A DNA stretch of 64,000 bases, taken from NCBI RefSeq assembly GCF_963676955.1, contig NZ_OY781461.1, positions 2,784,225 to 2,848,224 of the forward strand, in the 5' to 3' direction. The notes under the pieces are model-generated. The model was not told where the DNA came from and searched no databases. It saw nothing but the letters and a program-made list of their open reading frames with translations. This stretch comes from an uncultured Desulfuromonas sp. GTDB taxonomy: Bacteria > Desulfobacterota > Desulfuromonadia > Desulfuromonadales > Desulfuromonadaceae. The translations under genes were made by a program, and so were the position numbers. Every line of letters starts with the position of its first letter. The stretch's first letter is position 1. Positions 50,461 through 60,426 of this stretch are shown here, one piece after another.

Positions 50461-51477
50461 ATGAAGGAAAAACTCGAAGCAATGTTGACGGCAGCCAAGC
50501 AGGCATTGGCTGATGCTGTGGATGAAACGGCTCTCCAGGATGTTCGTGTTCAGTTTTTGGGCAAAAAAGGCGAGTTGACAGCCATCATGAAAGGGATGGG
50601 GGGCTTGTCAGCTGAGGAGCGACCTGTTGTCGGTGCGGTAGCCAACCGCGTAAAAGATGAATTGTCCGAAGCATTTGATCAGCGCCTTGCGGTGCTGAAA
50701 CAGCAAGCCATTGCTCAGAAGTTGGCCAATGAGAAGATCGATGTCTCGTTACCGGGGCGACGCGGTCTGACCGGTTCAAAACATCCTGTCACCCTGGTGA
50801 CGGAAGAATTGATCGAGATTTTTTCCTCGTTGGGGTTCTGTGTTGCCGAAGGGCCTGAAGTTGAACAGGATTTTTATAATTTTGAAGCATTGAATATTCC
50901 GAAAGATCATCCTGCCCGGGATATGCAGGACACATTTTACATTGACGATGAAGTGGTTCTGAGAACCCATACCTCTCCCGTACAAATCCGGTCGATGCTT
51001 AAGCAGGAGCCTCCTGTTCGTGTCATTGCTCCGGGAACGGTATACCGTCGTGATTCCGATATCACCCACAGCCCGATGTTTCACCAGATTGAGGGCTTTA
51101 TGGTGGATGAAAACATTACCTTTGGCGATCTGAAAGGAATTCTGACCACCTTTATTCAGGAATGCTTTGGTAAGTCCGTTGGCGTCCGTTTCCGCCCGTC
51201 GTTTTTCCCATTTACCGAGCCCAGTGCTGAAGTGGATATTCAATGTGTGATTTGCGGTGGCAAAGGGTGCCGTGTTTGCAAAAATTCGGGTTGGTTGGAG
51301 ATCCTTGGCAGCGGCATGATTGATCCGGAGGTCTTTAAATCCGTCAACTATGATTCCGAGCGTTACAGTGGGTTTGCTTTTGGTATGGGGTTGGAGCGGA
51401 TTGCCATGTTGAAGTATGGCGTAAACGATTTGCGCTTGTTCTTTGAAAACGACGTGCGCTTTTTGCGCCAGTTTTAA
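50461..51477 (+). CDS. pheS: Phenylalanyl-tRNA synthetase alpha subunit
   Basis: 338 residues. N-terminal coiled-coil tRNA-binding part (1-85), then the class II core ([67 protein letters not shown]). A small cysteine cluster ([17 protein letters not shown]) is a frequent variant. Forms the alpha2beta2 enzyme with PheT, encoded 58 bases downstream. Confidence 0.96.
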   Translation: MKEKLEAMLTAAKQALADAVDETALQDVRVQFLGKKGELTAIMKGMGGLSAEERPVVGAVANRVKDELSEAFDQRLAVLKQQAIAQKLANEKIDVSLPGRRGLTGSKHPVTLVTEELIEIFSSLGFCVAEGPEVEQDFYNFEALNIPKDHPARDMQDTFYIDDEVVLRTHTSPVQIRSMLKQEPPVRVIAPGTVYRRDSDITHSPMFHQIEGFMVDENITFGDLKGILTTFIQECFGKSVGVRFRPSFFPFTEPSAEVDIQCVICGGKGCRVCKNSGWLEILGSGMIDPEVFKSVNYDSERYSGFAFGMGLERIAMLKYGVNDLRLFFENDVRFLRQF

Positions 51478-51535
51478 GGTGGAAGCAGCTGAATTAAAGC
51501 TACTCAGGACTTCAACGACGTAAAAGGAATTCAAC

Positions 51536-53950
51536 ATGAATGTCACATATAAATGGTTAAAAGAGTTTGTCGATTTCGATCTGAACGGTGACCAGCTGTC
51601 ACACCGGCTCACCATGGCTGGTTTGGAAGTTGACTATATGGAACAGCTCGGTGCCGGGCTGGACAGTGTTATTGTTGCCCAGCTCGATCAGGTGGAACCA
51701 CATCCCGACGCGGATAAACTGACCATGTGTCAGGTCAATACAGGAACGGAAGTTATCCCTGTTGTTTGTGGTGCTAAAAACCACAAACAGGGCGATCTTA
51801 TTGCCCTGGCCCAGGTTGGAACGGTTTTACCCGGCGATTTTAAAATCAAAAAATCTAAGATTCGTGGTGCCGTGTCTCAAGGGATGCTGTGTTCTGAAAA
51901 GGAGCTGGGGCTGGCTGAGGAATCGGAAGGTATTTTGATTCTACCTCCGGGCCCGGCACTGGGAACACCGGTTTTTGACGCTTTAGGACTGAAGGATATC
52001 CGCTATGAAATCGGTCTGACGCCAAACCGGGCCGATTGTCTCAGTGTCGCGGGTGTGGCCCGTGAAGTTGCGGCCATGGTTGGAAAACCCATGACACTGC
52101 CGGATGTGGCACAGGTCGAGGAGTCGGCGGATGACATTAACACTCTGACATCCGTGACCATTGAAGATGCCGAGGGGTGCCCTCGATATATGGCGCGACT
52201 GATTCAAGGGGTCAAAATCGGCCCGTCTCCAGAGTGGTTGGTGCGTCGTCTTGAATCGGTTGGCCAGCGTTCCATCAATAATGTGGTGGATGTGACGAAC
52301 TATCTCTTGATGGAGCTGGGGCATCCTCTTCATGCTTTTGATTTCAATGCGTTACGCGGTAAATGCATCATTGTTAAACGTGCCGCAGACGGAGAATCTT
52401 TCGTCACCCTGGACAGCCAGACACGCGCTTTGCAGAGTTCCGATATGGTGATTTGTGATGCTGAAGGTTCGGTCGCCCTGGCCGGTGTCATGGGCGGTGA
52501 AAACTCCGAGGTGCAGGACGATACCGTCGATGTATTGCTGGAGAGTGCTTATTTTGATCCGATTTCAATCCGTCGCACCAGCAAGCGGCTGGGGATTCAC
52601 TCGGAGGCATCACATCGCTTTGAGCGCGGTGCGGATATTGATATTGTTCCGGTGGCGTTGGAGAGAGCGACAGCCCTTATCCAGCAGTTGGCCGGTGGCC
52701 GTGTGGCCAAAGGCTGGATTGATACCTATCCGAAAACGCTTGAAAAACGAGTGGTTCCCATCACGGTGGCAAAAACCAATCGCCTGCTCGGACTCAACTT
52801 GTCTTTGCAGGAGATCGAGGCGCTGCTGCAATCCATTGAACTGAAAACTTCACATCTGAACGGCGAGGAGGACGGACTGCAGGTTATCATTCCTATGTCC
52901 CGTCACGACCTGGAGCGCGAAGTTGACCTGATTGAAGAGGTGGCACGACTCAATGGCTATGACAATATACCGGTGACAATGCCGGCAAGCCGTGTGGTTC
53001 ATCGTCGTAAAGAAGTGCATCAAAGTTTTGTCACTCAATTACGCAATGCCATGGTGGCTCAAGGGGCTCGCGAGATCATCAACTACTCCTTTGTGTCACC
53101 CTCCGCCTGGGATAAAATTCAGCTGGCTCAGGATGATCCGCGGCGCAGCAATGTTCGTATACTCAATCCGCTCACCGAAGAACAGTCCGTCATGCGTACC
53201 AGCCTGGTGCCCGGTATGCTGGAAGTGGTGTCGCGCAACCTTGCTTACCGCAGCGATGACTTACGTCTTTTTGAGTTGCGTCCGGTGTTCAACGTGGTGG
53301 CCGATCAGGATCAGCCATGTGAAGTCGTAAATCTCTGTGCGACAATGACCGGCCGCCGTGAGCCGGAAGGCTGGGCTCAACAGGATGTTGCGGTTGATTT
53401 CTTTGACCTCAAAGGGCTTGTCGAGGTTGTCGCTCAACAGTTGAATCTGTCCTCTTTACAGGTTGAAGCCGATGCCTGTCAAAGCTATCTGCATCCGGGA
53501 AAATCCTGCCGGATCTACAGTGATAAAAAGCTGATCGGTGTTATGGGGGAAGTGCATCCTGTTGTTCAGGATGCGTACGATATCAACCAGCCTGTTTTTC
53601 TTGTTGAGCTGGATGTGCCCTCGATGATTTCCGGACAAGCTGAAACAGAGGGCTTCCAGCCCATTTCCCGGTTCCCTGATGTCTATCGTGACAGTGCCAT
53701 TCTCATCGACAATGAAGTCTCGGCGGATCAGGTTTTGCAAGTGATCGGCTCAGTCAAAGTGAAAAATTTAGATGACGTTGTGCTGTTTGATCTGTACAGT
53801 GGCAAGGGTATTCCGGAAGGGAAGAAAAGTCTGGCTTTCCGAATTCGCTATCGTTCAACGGAAAAGACTCTCACCGATGACGAAATAAATAAAATGCACG
53901 CCAAGATCGTAAAGTCATTAGAGAAAAATCTTGGTGCTGAGCTCAGATAG
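51536..53950 (+). CDS. pheT: Phenylalanyl-tRNA synthetase beta subunit
   Basis: 804 residues, the long bacterial type: OB-fold tRNA-binding domain (about 40-150), B3/4 editing domain, B5 domain, core homologue and C-terminal anticodon-binding FDX domain ending in KSLEKNLGAELR. Pairs with PheS. No frame break. Confidence 0.96.
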   Translation: MNVTYKWLKEFVDFDLNGDQLSHRLTMAGLEVDYMEQLGAGLDSVIVAQLDQVEPHPDADKLTMCQVNTGTEVIPVVCGAKNHKQGDLIALAQVGTVLPGDFKIKKSKIRGAVSQGMLCSEKELGLAEESEGILILPPGPALGTPVFDALGLKDIRYEIGLTPNRADCLSVAGVAREVAAMVGKPMTLPDVAQVEESADDINTLTSVTIEDAEGCPRYMARLIQGVKIGPSPEWLVRRLESVGQRSINNVVDVTNYLLMELGHPLHAFDFNALRGKCIIVKRAADGESFVTLDSQTRALQSSDMVICDAEGSVALAGVMGGENSEVQDDTVDVLLESAYFDPISIRRTSKRLGIHSEASHRFERGADIDIVPVALERATALIQQLAGGRVAKGWIDTYPKTLEKRVVPITVAKTNRLLGLNLSLQEIEALLQSIELKTSHLNGEEDGLQVIIPMSRHDLEREVDLIEEVARLNGYDNIPVTMPASRVVHRRKEVHQSFVTQLRNAMVAQGAREIINYSFVSPSAWDKIQLAQDDPRRSNVRILNPLTEEQSVMRTSLVPGMLEVVSRNLAYRSDDLRLFELRPVFNVVADQDQPCEVVNLCATMTGRREPEGWAQQDVAVDFFDLKGLVEVVAQQLNLSSLQVEADACQSYLHPGKSCRIYSDKKLIGVMGEVHPVVQDAYDINQPVFLVELDVPSMISGQAETEGFQPISRFPDVYRDSAILIDNEVSADQVLQVIGSVKVKNLDDVVLFDLYSGKGIPEGKKSLAFRIRYRSTEKTLTDDEINKMHAKIVKSLEKNLGAELR

Positions 53951-54039
53951 CTCTTGCAGCCCCCCCGGAGGCTGTGTTATAAACCGTTTAAAATCAACGT
54001 TCTGTCGATTCTATCGAATTTTTATGATATGGAGGTATT

Positions 54040-54321
54040 ATGACAAAAGCGGATCTTGTGGAAAATGTATATTTCAAGACAGGTTTTTCTAAGAAGGAAT
54101 CCGCTGAGATTGTTGAAACGGTTTTCGAGCTGATGAAAGACACGCTTGAAGATGGCGATAAAATCAAGATCGCCGGTTTTGGTAATTTTGTTGTGAAGCA
54201 GAAGGCCACGCGCCGTGGTCGCAATCCACAGACCGGTGAAGAGATTGAGATCAGCTCTCGTAAGATTCTCACCTTCAAACCGAGCCAAGTACTGAAGACA
54301 GCGATTAACGAAGGGGACTGA
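54040..54321 (+). CDS. ihfA: Integration host factor alpha subunit
   Basis: 93-residue HU/IHF family DNA-bending protein: [44 protein letters not shown] with the DNA-intercalating proline, and a C-terminal [12 protein letters not shown]. Its place after pheT and the [13 protein letters not shown] context favour IHF-alpha over HU. GGAGG precedes the start. The stop lies within a perfect terminator palindrome. Confidence 0.9.
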   Translation: MTKADLVENVYFKTGFSKKESAEIVETVFELMKDTLEDGDKIKIAGFGNFVVKQKATRRGRNPQTGEEIEISSRKILTFKPSQVLKTAINEGD

Positions 54322-54335
54322 TCAGTCCCCTTTTT
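54311..54335 (+). terminator. Rho-independent terminator overlapping the ihfA stop
   Basis: GGGGACTGATCAGTCCCC is self-complementary and followed by TTTTT. The TGA of ihfA lies inside it. It should reduce read-through into the MerR gene. Confidence 0.88.
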
Positions 54336-54346
54336 CATATTCTTCC

Positions 54347-54688
54347 ATGAATGTCGAGATTCCGGATAAACTTTTTTTTAAAATCGGTGAGGTAGCCTCA
54401 ATTACAGGCGTCAAGCCTCATGTCCTGCGCTACTGGGAATCGGAATTCGGCGCCTTTTCTCCTTCCAAAAGCCGTTCTCAACAACGTCAATATCAGAAAA
54501 AAGATATTGAGCTGGTTCTTCAGCTCAAAGATCTTCTGTATAATCAAGGCTTCACGATTGCCGGGGCGCGCAAGGCACTCAGAGCGACCAAAGCAAATTC
54601 GCAAAAAACAGAGCAACAAAGTGATCGCGAGCATCTGCTGCAGATTCGCGACGAACTGCGCAATTTGAGAAAGCGACTTGATGACTGA
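54347..54688 (+). CDS. MerR-family transcriptional regulator
   Basis: 113 residues with an N-terminal winged helix-turn-helix ([21 protein letters not shown]) and a coiled region. The protein ends without a recognisable ligand domain. Small MerR proteins of this type regularly sit behind ihfA/himA and pheT in delta-group genomes. Targets unknown. It overlaps surE by 8 bases. Confidence 0.85.
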   Translation: MNVEIPDKLFFKIGEVASITGVKPHVLRYWESEFGAFSPSKSRSQQRQYQKKDIELVLQLKDLLYNQGFTIAGARKALRATKANSQKTEQQSDREHLLQIRDELRNLRKRLDD

Positions 54689-55445
54689 CGCCATGCGACC
54701 ACCATTGATCATGGTGACCAATGACGATGGTATCTTGGCGCCTGGAATCCTGGCTCTTGCGGAGTCTCTGCAAAGTCTCGGAGAGGTGGTTGTTGTCGCT
54801 CCCGACCGTGAGCGCAGTGCTGTCGGCCATTCCATGTCACTTCATCAGCCGGTAAGGGCAGATCTCATTGCAGAAAATCGTTTTGCCGTTGATGGGACCC
54901 CTACCGATTGTGTCAATCTGGCCATCCATGGGTTATTGTCGCGTAAACCGGCTCTGGTCGTGTCGGGAATCAATCGGGGCAGTAATCTTGCCGATGATAT
55001 TACCTATTCGGGAACGGTTGCAGCGGCCATGGAGGCCATGCTGATGCAGGTTCCCGCTCTGGCCATCTCACTGGATGTCGTATCGGACACACTTTCTGAT
55101 TACAGTTTTGCGTCACATTATGCGTATGTGGTGGCGCAACAGATTCTCGAACATGGTTTACCTCAAGATACGTTTTTAAATCTCAATGTGCCGCAAGGGA
55201 CACCCAAAGGGGTAAGGATCACGCGTCAGGGAAAACGGATTTACGATAACAAAATTGAGAGAAAACAGGATCCGCGCGGCCGTACCTATTACTGGCTGGG
55301 AGGGAATTTATTAGGTTTCAATCGGCAAAAGGATTGTGATTGCGGTGCCCTTGCCGATGGCTATGTCTCCTTGACCCCCCTCCACCTTGATTTGACGAAT
55401 TATCAGTCGATTCAACATCTGTCTGGTTGGGAGCTCGATTCCTGA
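54681..55445 (+). CDS. surE: 5'/3'-nucleotidase SurE
   Basis: 254 residues: metal site [25 protein letters not shown] and [19 protein letters not shown] are the family blocks. It dephosphorylates nucleoside monophosphates in stationary phase. The ATG at 54681 overlaps the MerR gene; ATG 54693 is an alternative. It begins the surE-pcm-nlpD-rpoS block. Confidence 0.93.
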   Translation: MTDAMRPPLIMVTNDDGILAPGILALAESLQSLGEVVVVAPDRERSAVGHSMSLHQPVRADLIAENRFAVDGTPTDCVNLAIHGLLSRKPALVVSGINRGSNLADDITYSGTVAAAMEAMLMQVPALAISLDVVSDTLSDYSFASHYAYVVAQQILEHGLPQDTFLNLNVPQGTPKGVRITRQGKRIYDNKIERKQDPRGRTYYWLGGNLLGFNRQKDCDCGALADGYVSLTPLHLDLTNYQSIQHLSGWELDS

Positions 55446-55466
55446 CATTTTGGAAATGTAACAATT

Positions 55467-56111
55467 ATGAATTATTCAATCGCTCGTCGGCGAATGGTCG
55501 CCCAACACATCGTTTCTCGTGGTATTCATGATGCCGACCTCATTCATGTCATGGAGGAGGTGCCGCGCCATCTGTTCGTCGAGGAAGCGCTTCAGAGTCA
55601 GGCTTATACGGATTATGCGCTGCCCATTGGGGAAAAACAGACTATTTCTCAACCCTATATGGTGGCTGTGATGACCGAGGCTCTGCAACTCAAACGAGGA
55701 GACCGAGTCCTTGAGGTGGGGACCGGGTCGGGGTACCAGTCTGCTGTGTTGTCCCGCCTTGTTGCCCATGTGTACAGTGTTGAACGGATTGCAACCCTGG
55801 CTCGACGTGCTCGACGTATCCTTGATAAGATCGGCAGCAGTAATGTGCATATCAAGGTGGCGGATGGAACAACCGGCTGGAGCGATCAGGCGCCTTTTGA
55901 TGCGATTATCGTCACTGCCGGGGCACCACAGATTCCTCAGGACTATCTTGATCAGCTGGCTGTCGGCGGTCGACTGGTTATCCCTGTCGGAGACAGTGGG
56001 CAGCAGATGCTTAAACGGGTCACACGAATGGGCGAGCAGGACTTTGATGAAGAAGAGATTTTGCCCTGCCGTTTTGTCCCCCTGATCGGCGAACATGGCT
56101 GGAGTCAATAA
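55467..56111 (+). CDS. pcm: Protein-L-isoaspartate O-methyltransferase
   Basis: 214 residues. [20 protein letters not shown], the SAM-binding [15 protein letters not shown] and [11 protein letters not shown]-like block are present. It repairs damaged aspartyl residues using SAM. Close spacing to surE and to the following membrane gene indicates one operon. Confidence 0.93.
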   Translation: MNYSIARRRMVAQHIVSRGIHDADLIHVMEEVPRHLFVEEALQSQAYTDYALPIGEKQTISQPYMVAVMTEALQLKRGDRVLEVGTGSGYQSAVLSRLVAHVYSVERIATLARRARRILDKIGSSNVHIKVADGTTGWSDQAPFDAIIVTAGAPQIPQDYLDQLAVGGRLVIPVGDSGQQMLKRVTRMGEQDFDEEEILPCRFVPLIGEHGWSQ

Positions 56112-56114
56112 ATT

Positions 56115-56711
56115 ATGACTGCTCTGGTGCGTCGTCTCTATGACTGGGTGCTGAGCTGGGCGGATTCACGCTATGCGACTGTCGCGTTGTTTTTTCTTGC
56201 CCTGGCAGAATCCTCTTTTTTCCCAATACCGCCCGATGTGTTGTTGATTGCCCTGTGCCTGTCTTTGCCGCGGGGGGCCAAGCAATATGCCGTGATCTGT
56301 ACGCTGGGATCGGTGGTTGGCGGTATGCTGGGCTATGCGATTGGTTATGGTTTTTGGGAATCGACCGCTCCGTTTTTCTTCAACTGGGTTCCCGGGTTTA
56401 CGCCTGAGGTGTTTTCCCGGATACAACATCTTTTTCAAGAATATGATTTCTGGTTTGTGTTTACGGCCGGCTTTACTCCGATTCCCTATAAAATTATTAC
56501 CGTTGGTGCCGGGGTCTTCAAGCTGCAGTTTGCCATTTTTATCGTTGCCTCTTGCATCAGCCGTGGGTTACGATTTTTTCTCATTGCCTGGTTGATAGGA
56601 CGTTACGGTGCCGCTGCACGCACATTTATTGATGAGAATTTTAACCGTTTGACCATTGCATTTACCGTGTTGCTGATTGGTGGTTTTGTTGTGGTTCGCT
56701 ATCTCTTTTAA
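56115..56711 (+). CDS. YqaA/DedA-family (VTT) membrane protein
   Basis: 198 residues, four to five helices. ALAESSFFPIPPDVLLI and the segment FVFTAGFTPIPYKIITVGAG carry the conserved VTT-domain pattern with the re-entrant loops. DedA proteins affect membrane lipid and proton balance. It begins 3 bases after pcm and precedes nlpD by 41 bases. Confidence 0.85.
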   Translation: MTALVRRLYDWVLSWADSRYATVALFFLALAESSFFPIPPDVLLIALCLSLPRGAKQYAVICTLGSVVGGMLGYAIGYGFWESTAPFFFNWVPGFTPEVFSRIQHLFQEYDFWFVFTAGFTPIPYKIITVGAGVFKLQFAIFIVASCISRGLRFFLIAWLIGRYGAAARTFIDENFNRLTIAFTVLLIGGFVVVRYLF

Positions 56712-56752
56712 GCCTTGTGGTGAGATCTTTCGCATAAGGAGAATGGCCTCTG

Positions 56753-57511
56753 ATGCGTTTTATCGCAATGATCCTGTTGGCACTGATAACTCTGGTGGCG
56801 TGCGCGACATCAGGGGTGAATCACGTTGTGCAGCCGGGACAGACGCTCTATCGCATCAGTAAAACCTACGGGGTGTCCGCCGATAAAATCGCTGCTTATA
56901 ATCATATTAAAGACCCGACTCAGATCAAGGCCGGAGAATCCCTGTGGATTCCCGGGGTTCGTCATACACGTACTGTTGCTGTTGTGCCGGGTCCATCCTA
57001 CACAAAGCGCACGACACCTCAAAAGAGTGCGCCAACAACGACACGAAAAAAAACAGTCACACCGAAGACTGTGGCAAAGAAAAAAACACCGTCTAAAGCC
57101 ACTCAATCCGCACCACAACAATCCAGCGTTCGCGCGCGAAAAGGTCTTCTCGATTGGCCGGTGCGCGGTGCCGTTCTGCAATCTTATGGCGTGAAAAATG
57201 GAGAGCGCAGCAAAGGGATTGTTATTGCCGCGGCCGAAGGAACGCCGGTGCTCTGTGCCGCGGCAGGACAGGTCATTTACAGTGGCAGCGGCATCCAGGG
57301 GTATGGTCATCTGCTGATTGTCAAACACAGTGACAACCTCTACACCGTTTATGGCCATAATCGGTCTACCCTTGTTAAATCAGGTGCATTTGTCAATAAG
57401 GGACAGAAAATTGCCTTGTCGGGTCGTGTTCCTTCCCTTGGCCGTGGCGGAGTCCATTTTGAAGTCCGCCAGGGGAATCAGGCGGTTGATCCGGCTTTTT
57501 ACTTGCCATGA
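56753..57511 (+). CDS. nlpD: NlpD-like LysM/M23 lipoprotein
   Basis: 252 residues. Lipobox LVAC gives a lipoprotein (modified cysteine about 17). LysM domain (about 22-67), basic low-complexity linker (about 75-125), C-terminal M23 domain (about 135-250). The first zinc-ligand motif is degenerate (RSKGIVIAAAEGTPV where active enzymes have HxGxD), so the domain is probably a catalytically dead activator of amidases, as in NlpD. Position directly ahead of rpoS is as in E. coli, where the rpoS promoter lies in nlpD. Confidence 0.9.
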   Translation: MRFIAMILLALITLVACATSGVNHVVQPGQTLYRISKTYGVSADKIAAYNHIKDPTQIKAGESLWIPGVRHTRTVAVVPGPSYTKRTTPQKSAPTTTRKKTVTPKTVAKKKTPSKATQSAPQQSSVRARKGLLDWPVRGAVLQSYGVKNGERSKGIVIAAAEGTPVLCAAAGQVIYSGSGIQGYGHLLIVKHSDNLYTVYGHNRSTLVKSGAFVNKGQKIALSGRVPSLGRGGVHFEVRQGNQAVDPAFYLP

Positions 57512-57586
57512 TACACGCATTTTAATACCTTTAAATTTCTGTAGTTTTCAATGTTGTCATACGTTTAACCCGAGGATGGAGGAGCC

Positions 57587-58477
57587 ATGTCAGCAGAAGA
57601 GGTGAGCGACAGTTCAAAAAAGAAAAAAAACAAGACTCCATCCGCGAGGGAAACCTCCGGTGATGATGCCATCAAATATTATTTGCACGATATCCAAAAG
57701 TCCAAGTTGTTAACGGCTGAAGAAGAACGGGCTCTTGCCACTCGGGTTGAAGCTGGAGATGAGCAGGCCCGTGCTAAAATGATCGAATCCAATCTGCGGC
57801 TGGTGGTTAAGATCGCCAAACGCTATATGAACCGCGGCTTGCCGTTTCTTGATCTGATCGAGGAAGGGAATATGGGGCTTATCAAAGCGGTGGAGCGTTT
57901 TCAGGTCGCTAAGGAGTGCCGCTTTTCAACCTATGCCACCTGGTGGATTCGTCAGTCCATTGAACGCGCCCTGGTGAATCAGAGCCGAACCATCCGTCTG
58001 CCGGTTCATGTGTCTGATAACGTTAACCGGATGCTTAAGGCAACCAAAGAGGTGCTTAAAAAACTGAACCATGAGCCTTCAGAAGAGCAAATTGCTGAAG
58101 CCATGGGCGCACCTGTTGAAGAGGTGCGTCGTCTGCAGCAACTGGTCAAAAAGACCTATTCCATTGAGCATCCCCTGGGAGACAATGACAATTATTCCCT
58201 GATGGATACGTTGGAAGATTCCTCGGTGATCAATCCCGCGGAGCTGCTGGAAAACCAGGATCAGTATGAGTTTGTCAATAAATGGTTGGCCAGTTTGAAA
58301 GAGAATGAACGGGATATTCTCATGCTGCGTTTTGGTCTCAATGATTGTGAACCGGAAACTCTGGACACGATCGGTAAACGTTACGGGGTGACTCGGGAAC
58401 GAATTCGTCAAATTGAGGCAAAAAGCCTCGATAAATTGCGGCGCATGATGCGCGAAGAAGCGGAAGATCAACTCTAA
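57587..58477 (+). CDS. rpoS: RNA polymerase sigma factor RpoS
   Basis: 296 residues of the sigma70 family group 2. Region 1.2 (DAIKYYLHDIQKSKLLTAEEE), region 2 (NLRLVVKIAKRYMNRGLPF, DLIEEGNMGLIKAVERF, TYATWWIRQSIERAL), region 3 and region 4 (GVTRERIRQIEAKSL) are complete. Its neighbour nlpD and the length favour RpoS over RpoH or the housekeeping sigma. It controls stationary phase and stress genes. Confidence 0.92.
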   Translation: MSAEEVSDSSKKKKNKTPSARETSGDDAIKYYLHDIQKSKLLTAEEERALATRVEAGDEQARAKMIESNLRLVVKIAKRYMNRGLPFLDLIEEGNMGLIKAVERFQVAKECRFSTYATWWIRQSIERALVNQSRTIRLPVHVSDNVNRMLKATKEVLKKLNHEPSEEQIAEAMGAPVEEVRRLQQLVKKTYSIEHPLGDNDNYSLMDTLEDSSVINPAELLENQDQYEFVNKWLASLKENERDILMLRFGLNDCEPETLDTIGKRYGVTRERIRQIEAKSLDKLRRMMREEAEDQL

Positions 58478-58506
58478 GCTTTAGCGACCTATAACAGGAG
58501 TGACTG

Positions 58507-59022
58507 GTGGAAGAACTGAGAAGCATCATTCGGGATATTCCCGATTTTCCCAAAAAAGGGATCGTTTTTAAGGACATTACAACGCTGCTTGCCGATGGTA
58601 AGAGTTTTCATCGCATGATTGACTTGATCGCTCATCGCTATATCGGCCAAAAGATTGATAAAATTGTCGGTGTTGAAGCGCGGGGGTTTTTGTTGGGGTC
58701 TGCCCTGGCTTATAAATTGGGCGTTGGGATTGTCCTGGTGCGTAAACCGGGAAAATTACCTTATAAAACTTTGAAGAAAACGTATGAGCTTGAGTACGGC
58801 ACCGATACGCTTGAGATCCATGAAGATGCCTTCACGCCGGGAGAGCGGGTGATTATTGCCGACGACCTGCTGGCCACCGGTGGCACGGTTACCGCCGTGG
58901 TTGAACTGGTCGATGAGCTTGGCGCCGACCTGGTTGAATGTGCGTTCCTGGCGGAACTCGATTTTCTCAAAGGCCGTGACCGTTTGCCGGAAAATAAAGT
59001 GTTCAGTCTGTTGCATTTTTAA
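58507..59022 (+). CDS. apt: Adenine phosphoribosyltransferase
   Basis: 171 residues. PRPP-binding motif [16 protein letters not shown] and N-terminal [15 protein letters not shown] are diagnostic. It converts adenine to AMP. GTG start; GGAG 9 bases before. Confidence 0.95.
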   Translation: MEELRSIIRDIPDFPKKGIVFKDITTLLADGKSFHRMIDLIAHRYIGQKIDKIVGVEARGFLLGSALAYKLGVGIVLVRKPGKLPYKTLKKTYELEYGTDTLEIHEDAFTPGERVIIADDLLATGGTVTAVVELVDELGADLVECAFLAELDFLKGRDRLPENKVFSLLHF

Positions 59023-59031
59023 GATAAAACC

Positions 59032-59060
59032 TTGCCATGAATTATGGCGTGGGCTATATA
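59032..59060 (+). promoter_or_regulatory. Sigma70 promoter of tRNA-Arg
   Basis: TTGCCA (59032-59037), 17 bases, TATATA (59055-59060), 10 bases before the tRNA. Confidence 0.7.
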
Positions 59061-59070
59061 TATCGCCTTT

Positions 59071-59147
59071 GGCCCCGTAGCTCAGCAGGATAGAGCGATC
59101 GCCTCCTAAGCGATAGGCCACTGGTTCGACTCCAGTCGGGGCCGCCA
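59071..59147 (+). tRNA. tRNA-Arg (anticodon CCT)
   Basis: Acceptor GGCCCCG/CGGGGCC, anticodon stem ATCGC/GCGAT with loop CTCCTAA (anticodon CCT), T-arm with GGTTCGA, discriminator G, encoded CCA. 77 nucleotides. Confidence 0.95.
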
Positions 59148-59156
59148 ATAAAATTA

Positions 59157-59190
59157 AGCTCTTAGCGTTGATTCGCTAGGGGCTTTTTTG
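59157..59190 (+). terminator. Rho-independent terminator after tRNA-Arg
   Basis: AGCTCTTAGCG and CGCTAGGGGCT pair with minor mismatches and are followed by TTTTTTGTTTTTTT. Confidence 0.8.
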
Positions 59191-59323
59191 TTTTTTTGCC
59201 TCTCTTGTTCTGATCGCAACAGATGGGTTATTGCTATGGTTCGTTTCTGTGCAGTGTTTCTTTTCTCGACCTTTGAATGAAATGTCTATAATATTTAAAG
59301 CTGCCACGTTAAAGGAGAAAATG

Positions 59324-60409
59324 ATGTCATTAAATGAACGTTTACAACATATCCATCAGCAGATTCAACAATGCTGTGAGTCCGTTGGCCGAATTGCCGT
59401 TGCTTTGTACGATGATAAAACGGATATCCTTCACACCTTTATCTCCAGCAGTCAGACAAATCCTTTGCCGAATTATCAGATTCCTTTATCGCGGGTTCCT
59501 TCTTTAAATGCTTTGGCTGAATCAGGGCAAAATCGCATTATTCAGGATATCCCGGCGACCTTGTCGCAATCGACGTCACATCACAGTGAACAAATTGTCC
59601 GTACCGGCTATCGTTCCAGCCTGACCATTCCATTGATGTTGCAAGGCAAACTTTTGGGCTTCCTGTTCTATGATTCATATGAGAGGGACGGATTTCCCGA
59701 AGCGATGCAAAGGACGCTGAATTTATATGGGCAATTGATTTGTGAAACCATTTCCCACGATCTGGCGTCGATCAAAACCTTGCGGGGCGCTGTGGTAACG
59801 GCACGGGAATTCAGTCGCCAGCGTGACGAGGAAACCGCCTCCCATCTGTCGAGAATGGCGCATTATTCACGTTTGATCGCCATGGAAGTCAGTGATCAGT
59901 ATGCGATCAGCGAAGAGGAAATTGAATATATCCACCAGTTTGCCCCGTTGCATGATATCGGTAAGGTGGCGATCCCCGATCGTATTCTCCTCAAAAAAGG
60001 TCAGTTGACCGATGACGAACGCGAGGTGATGTGTTCCCATGTTGTCCGTGGCGTGGAAATTGTTGATCTGATGATTGATGAGTTTGATTTAGGAACCGTG
60101 CGTCATATTGAAATGTTACGTAATATTATTGCCGGCCATCACGAGCGTTTTGACGGCTCCGGTTATCCCGCCGGGCAGCAGGGGTTGGCTATTCCCGTTG
60201 AAAGTCGTATTATCGCGGTGGCTGATGTATTTGATGCTCTGACAACACAGCGTCCCTATAAATCAGCTTGGACTTTTGATGAGGCTCTGACCCAGATGCA
60301 GACGGTCGAGTCCGCACTTTATGATCCGGTCTGTGTGGCGGCCCTTGCTGAGCGACGCGATGATGTGGAAGCCATCCGTCGTCGTTTTGTCGATCCGCCG
60401 GCGGCCTGA
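59324..60409 (+). CDS. GAF and HD-GYP domain protein
   Basis: 361 residues from the ATG at 59324 (GGAG 6 bases before); the open frame runs upstream into non-coding DNA. A GAF-like domain (about 10-160) precedes an HD-GYP domain (about 190-350) with HDIGKVAIPD and HHERFDGSGYPAGQ. HD-GYP enzymes hydrolyse cyclic di-GMP (or cyclic GMP-AMP); the residues for metal binding are present. It probably links an unidentified small-molecule signal to second-messenger breakdown. Confidence 0.88.
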   Translation: MSLNERLQHIHQQIQQCCESVGRIAVALYDDKTDILHTFISSSQTNPLPNYQIPLSRVPSLNALAESGQNRIIQDIPATLSQSTSHHSEQIVRTGYRSSLTIPLMLQGKLLGFLFYDSYERDGFPEAMQRTLNLYGQLICETISHDLASIKTLRGAVVTAREFSRQRDEETASHLSRMAHYSRLIAMEVSDQYAISEEEIEYIHQFAPLHDIGKVAIPDRILLKKGQLTDDEREVMCSHVVRGVEIVDLMIDEFDLGTVRHIEMLRNIIAGHHERFDGSGYPAGQQGLAIPVESRIIAVADVFDALTTQRPYKSAWTFDEALTQMQTVESALYDPVCVAALAERRDDVEAIRRRFVDPPAA

Positions 60410-60426
60410 CCACTTAAGGAAAACCT

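Noticed and set aside
56810-57358. Minus-strand open frame of 182 codons opposite nlpD
   Set aside because: Shadow of the repetitive, basic nlpD linker and domain; no motif.
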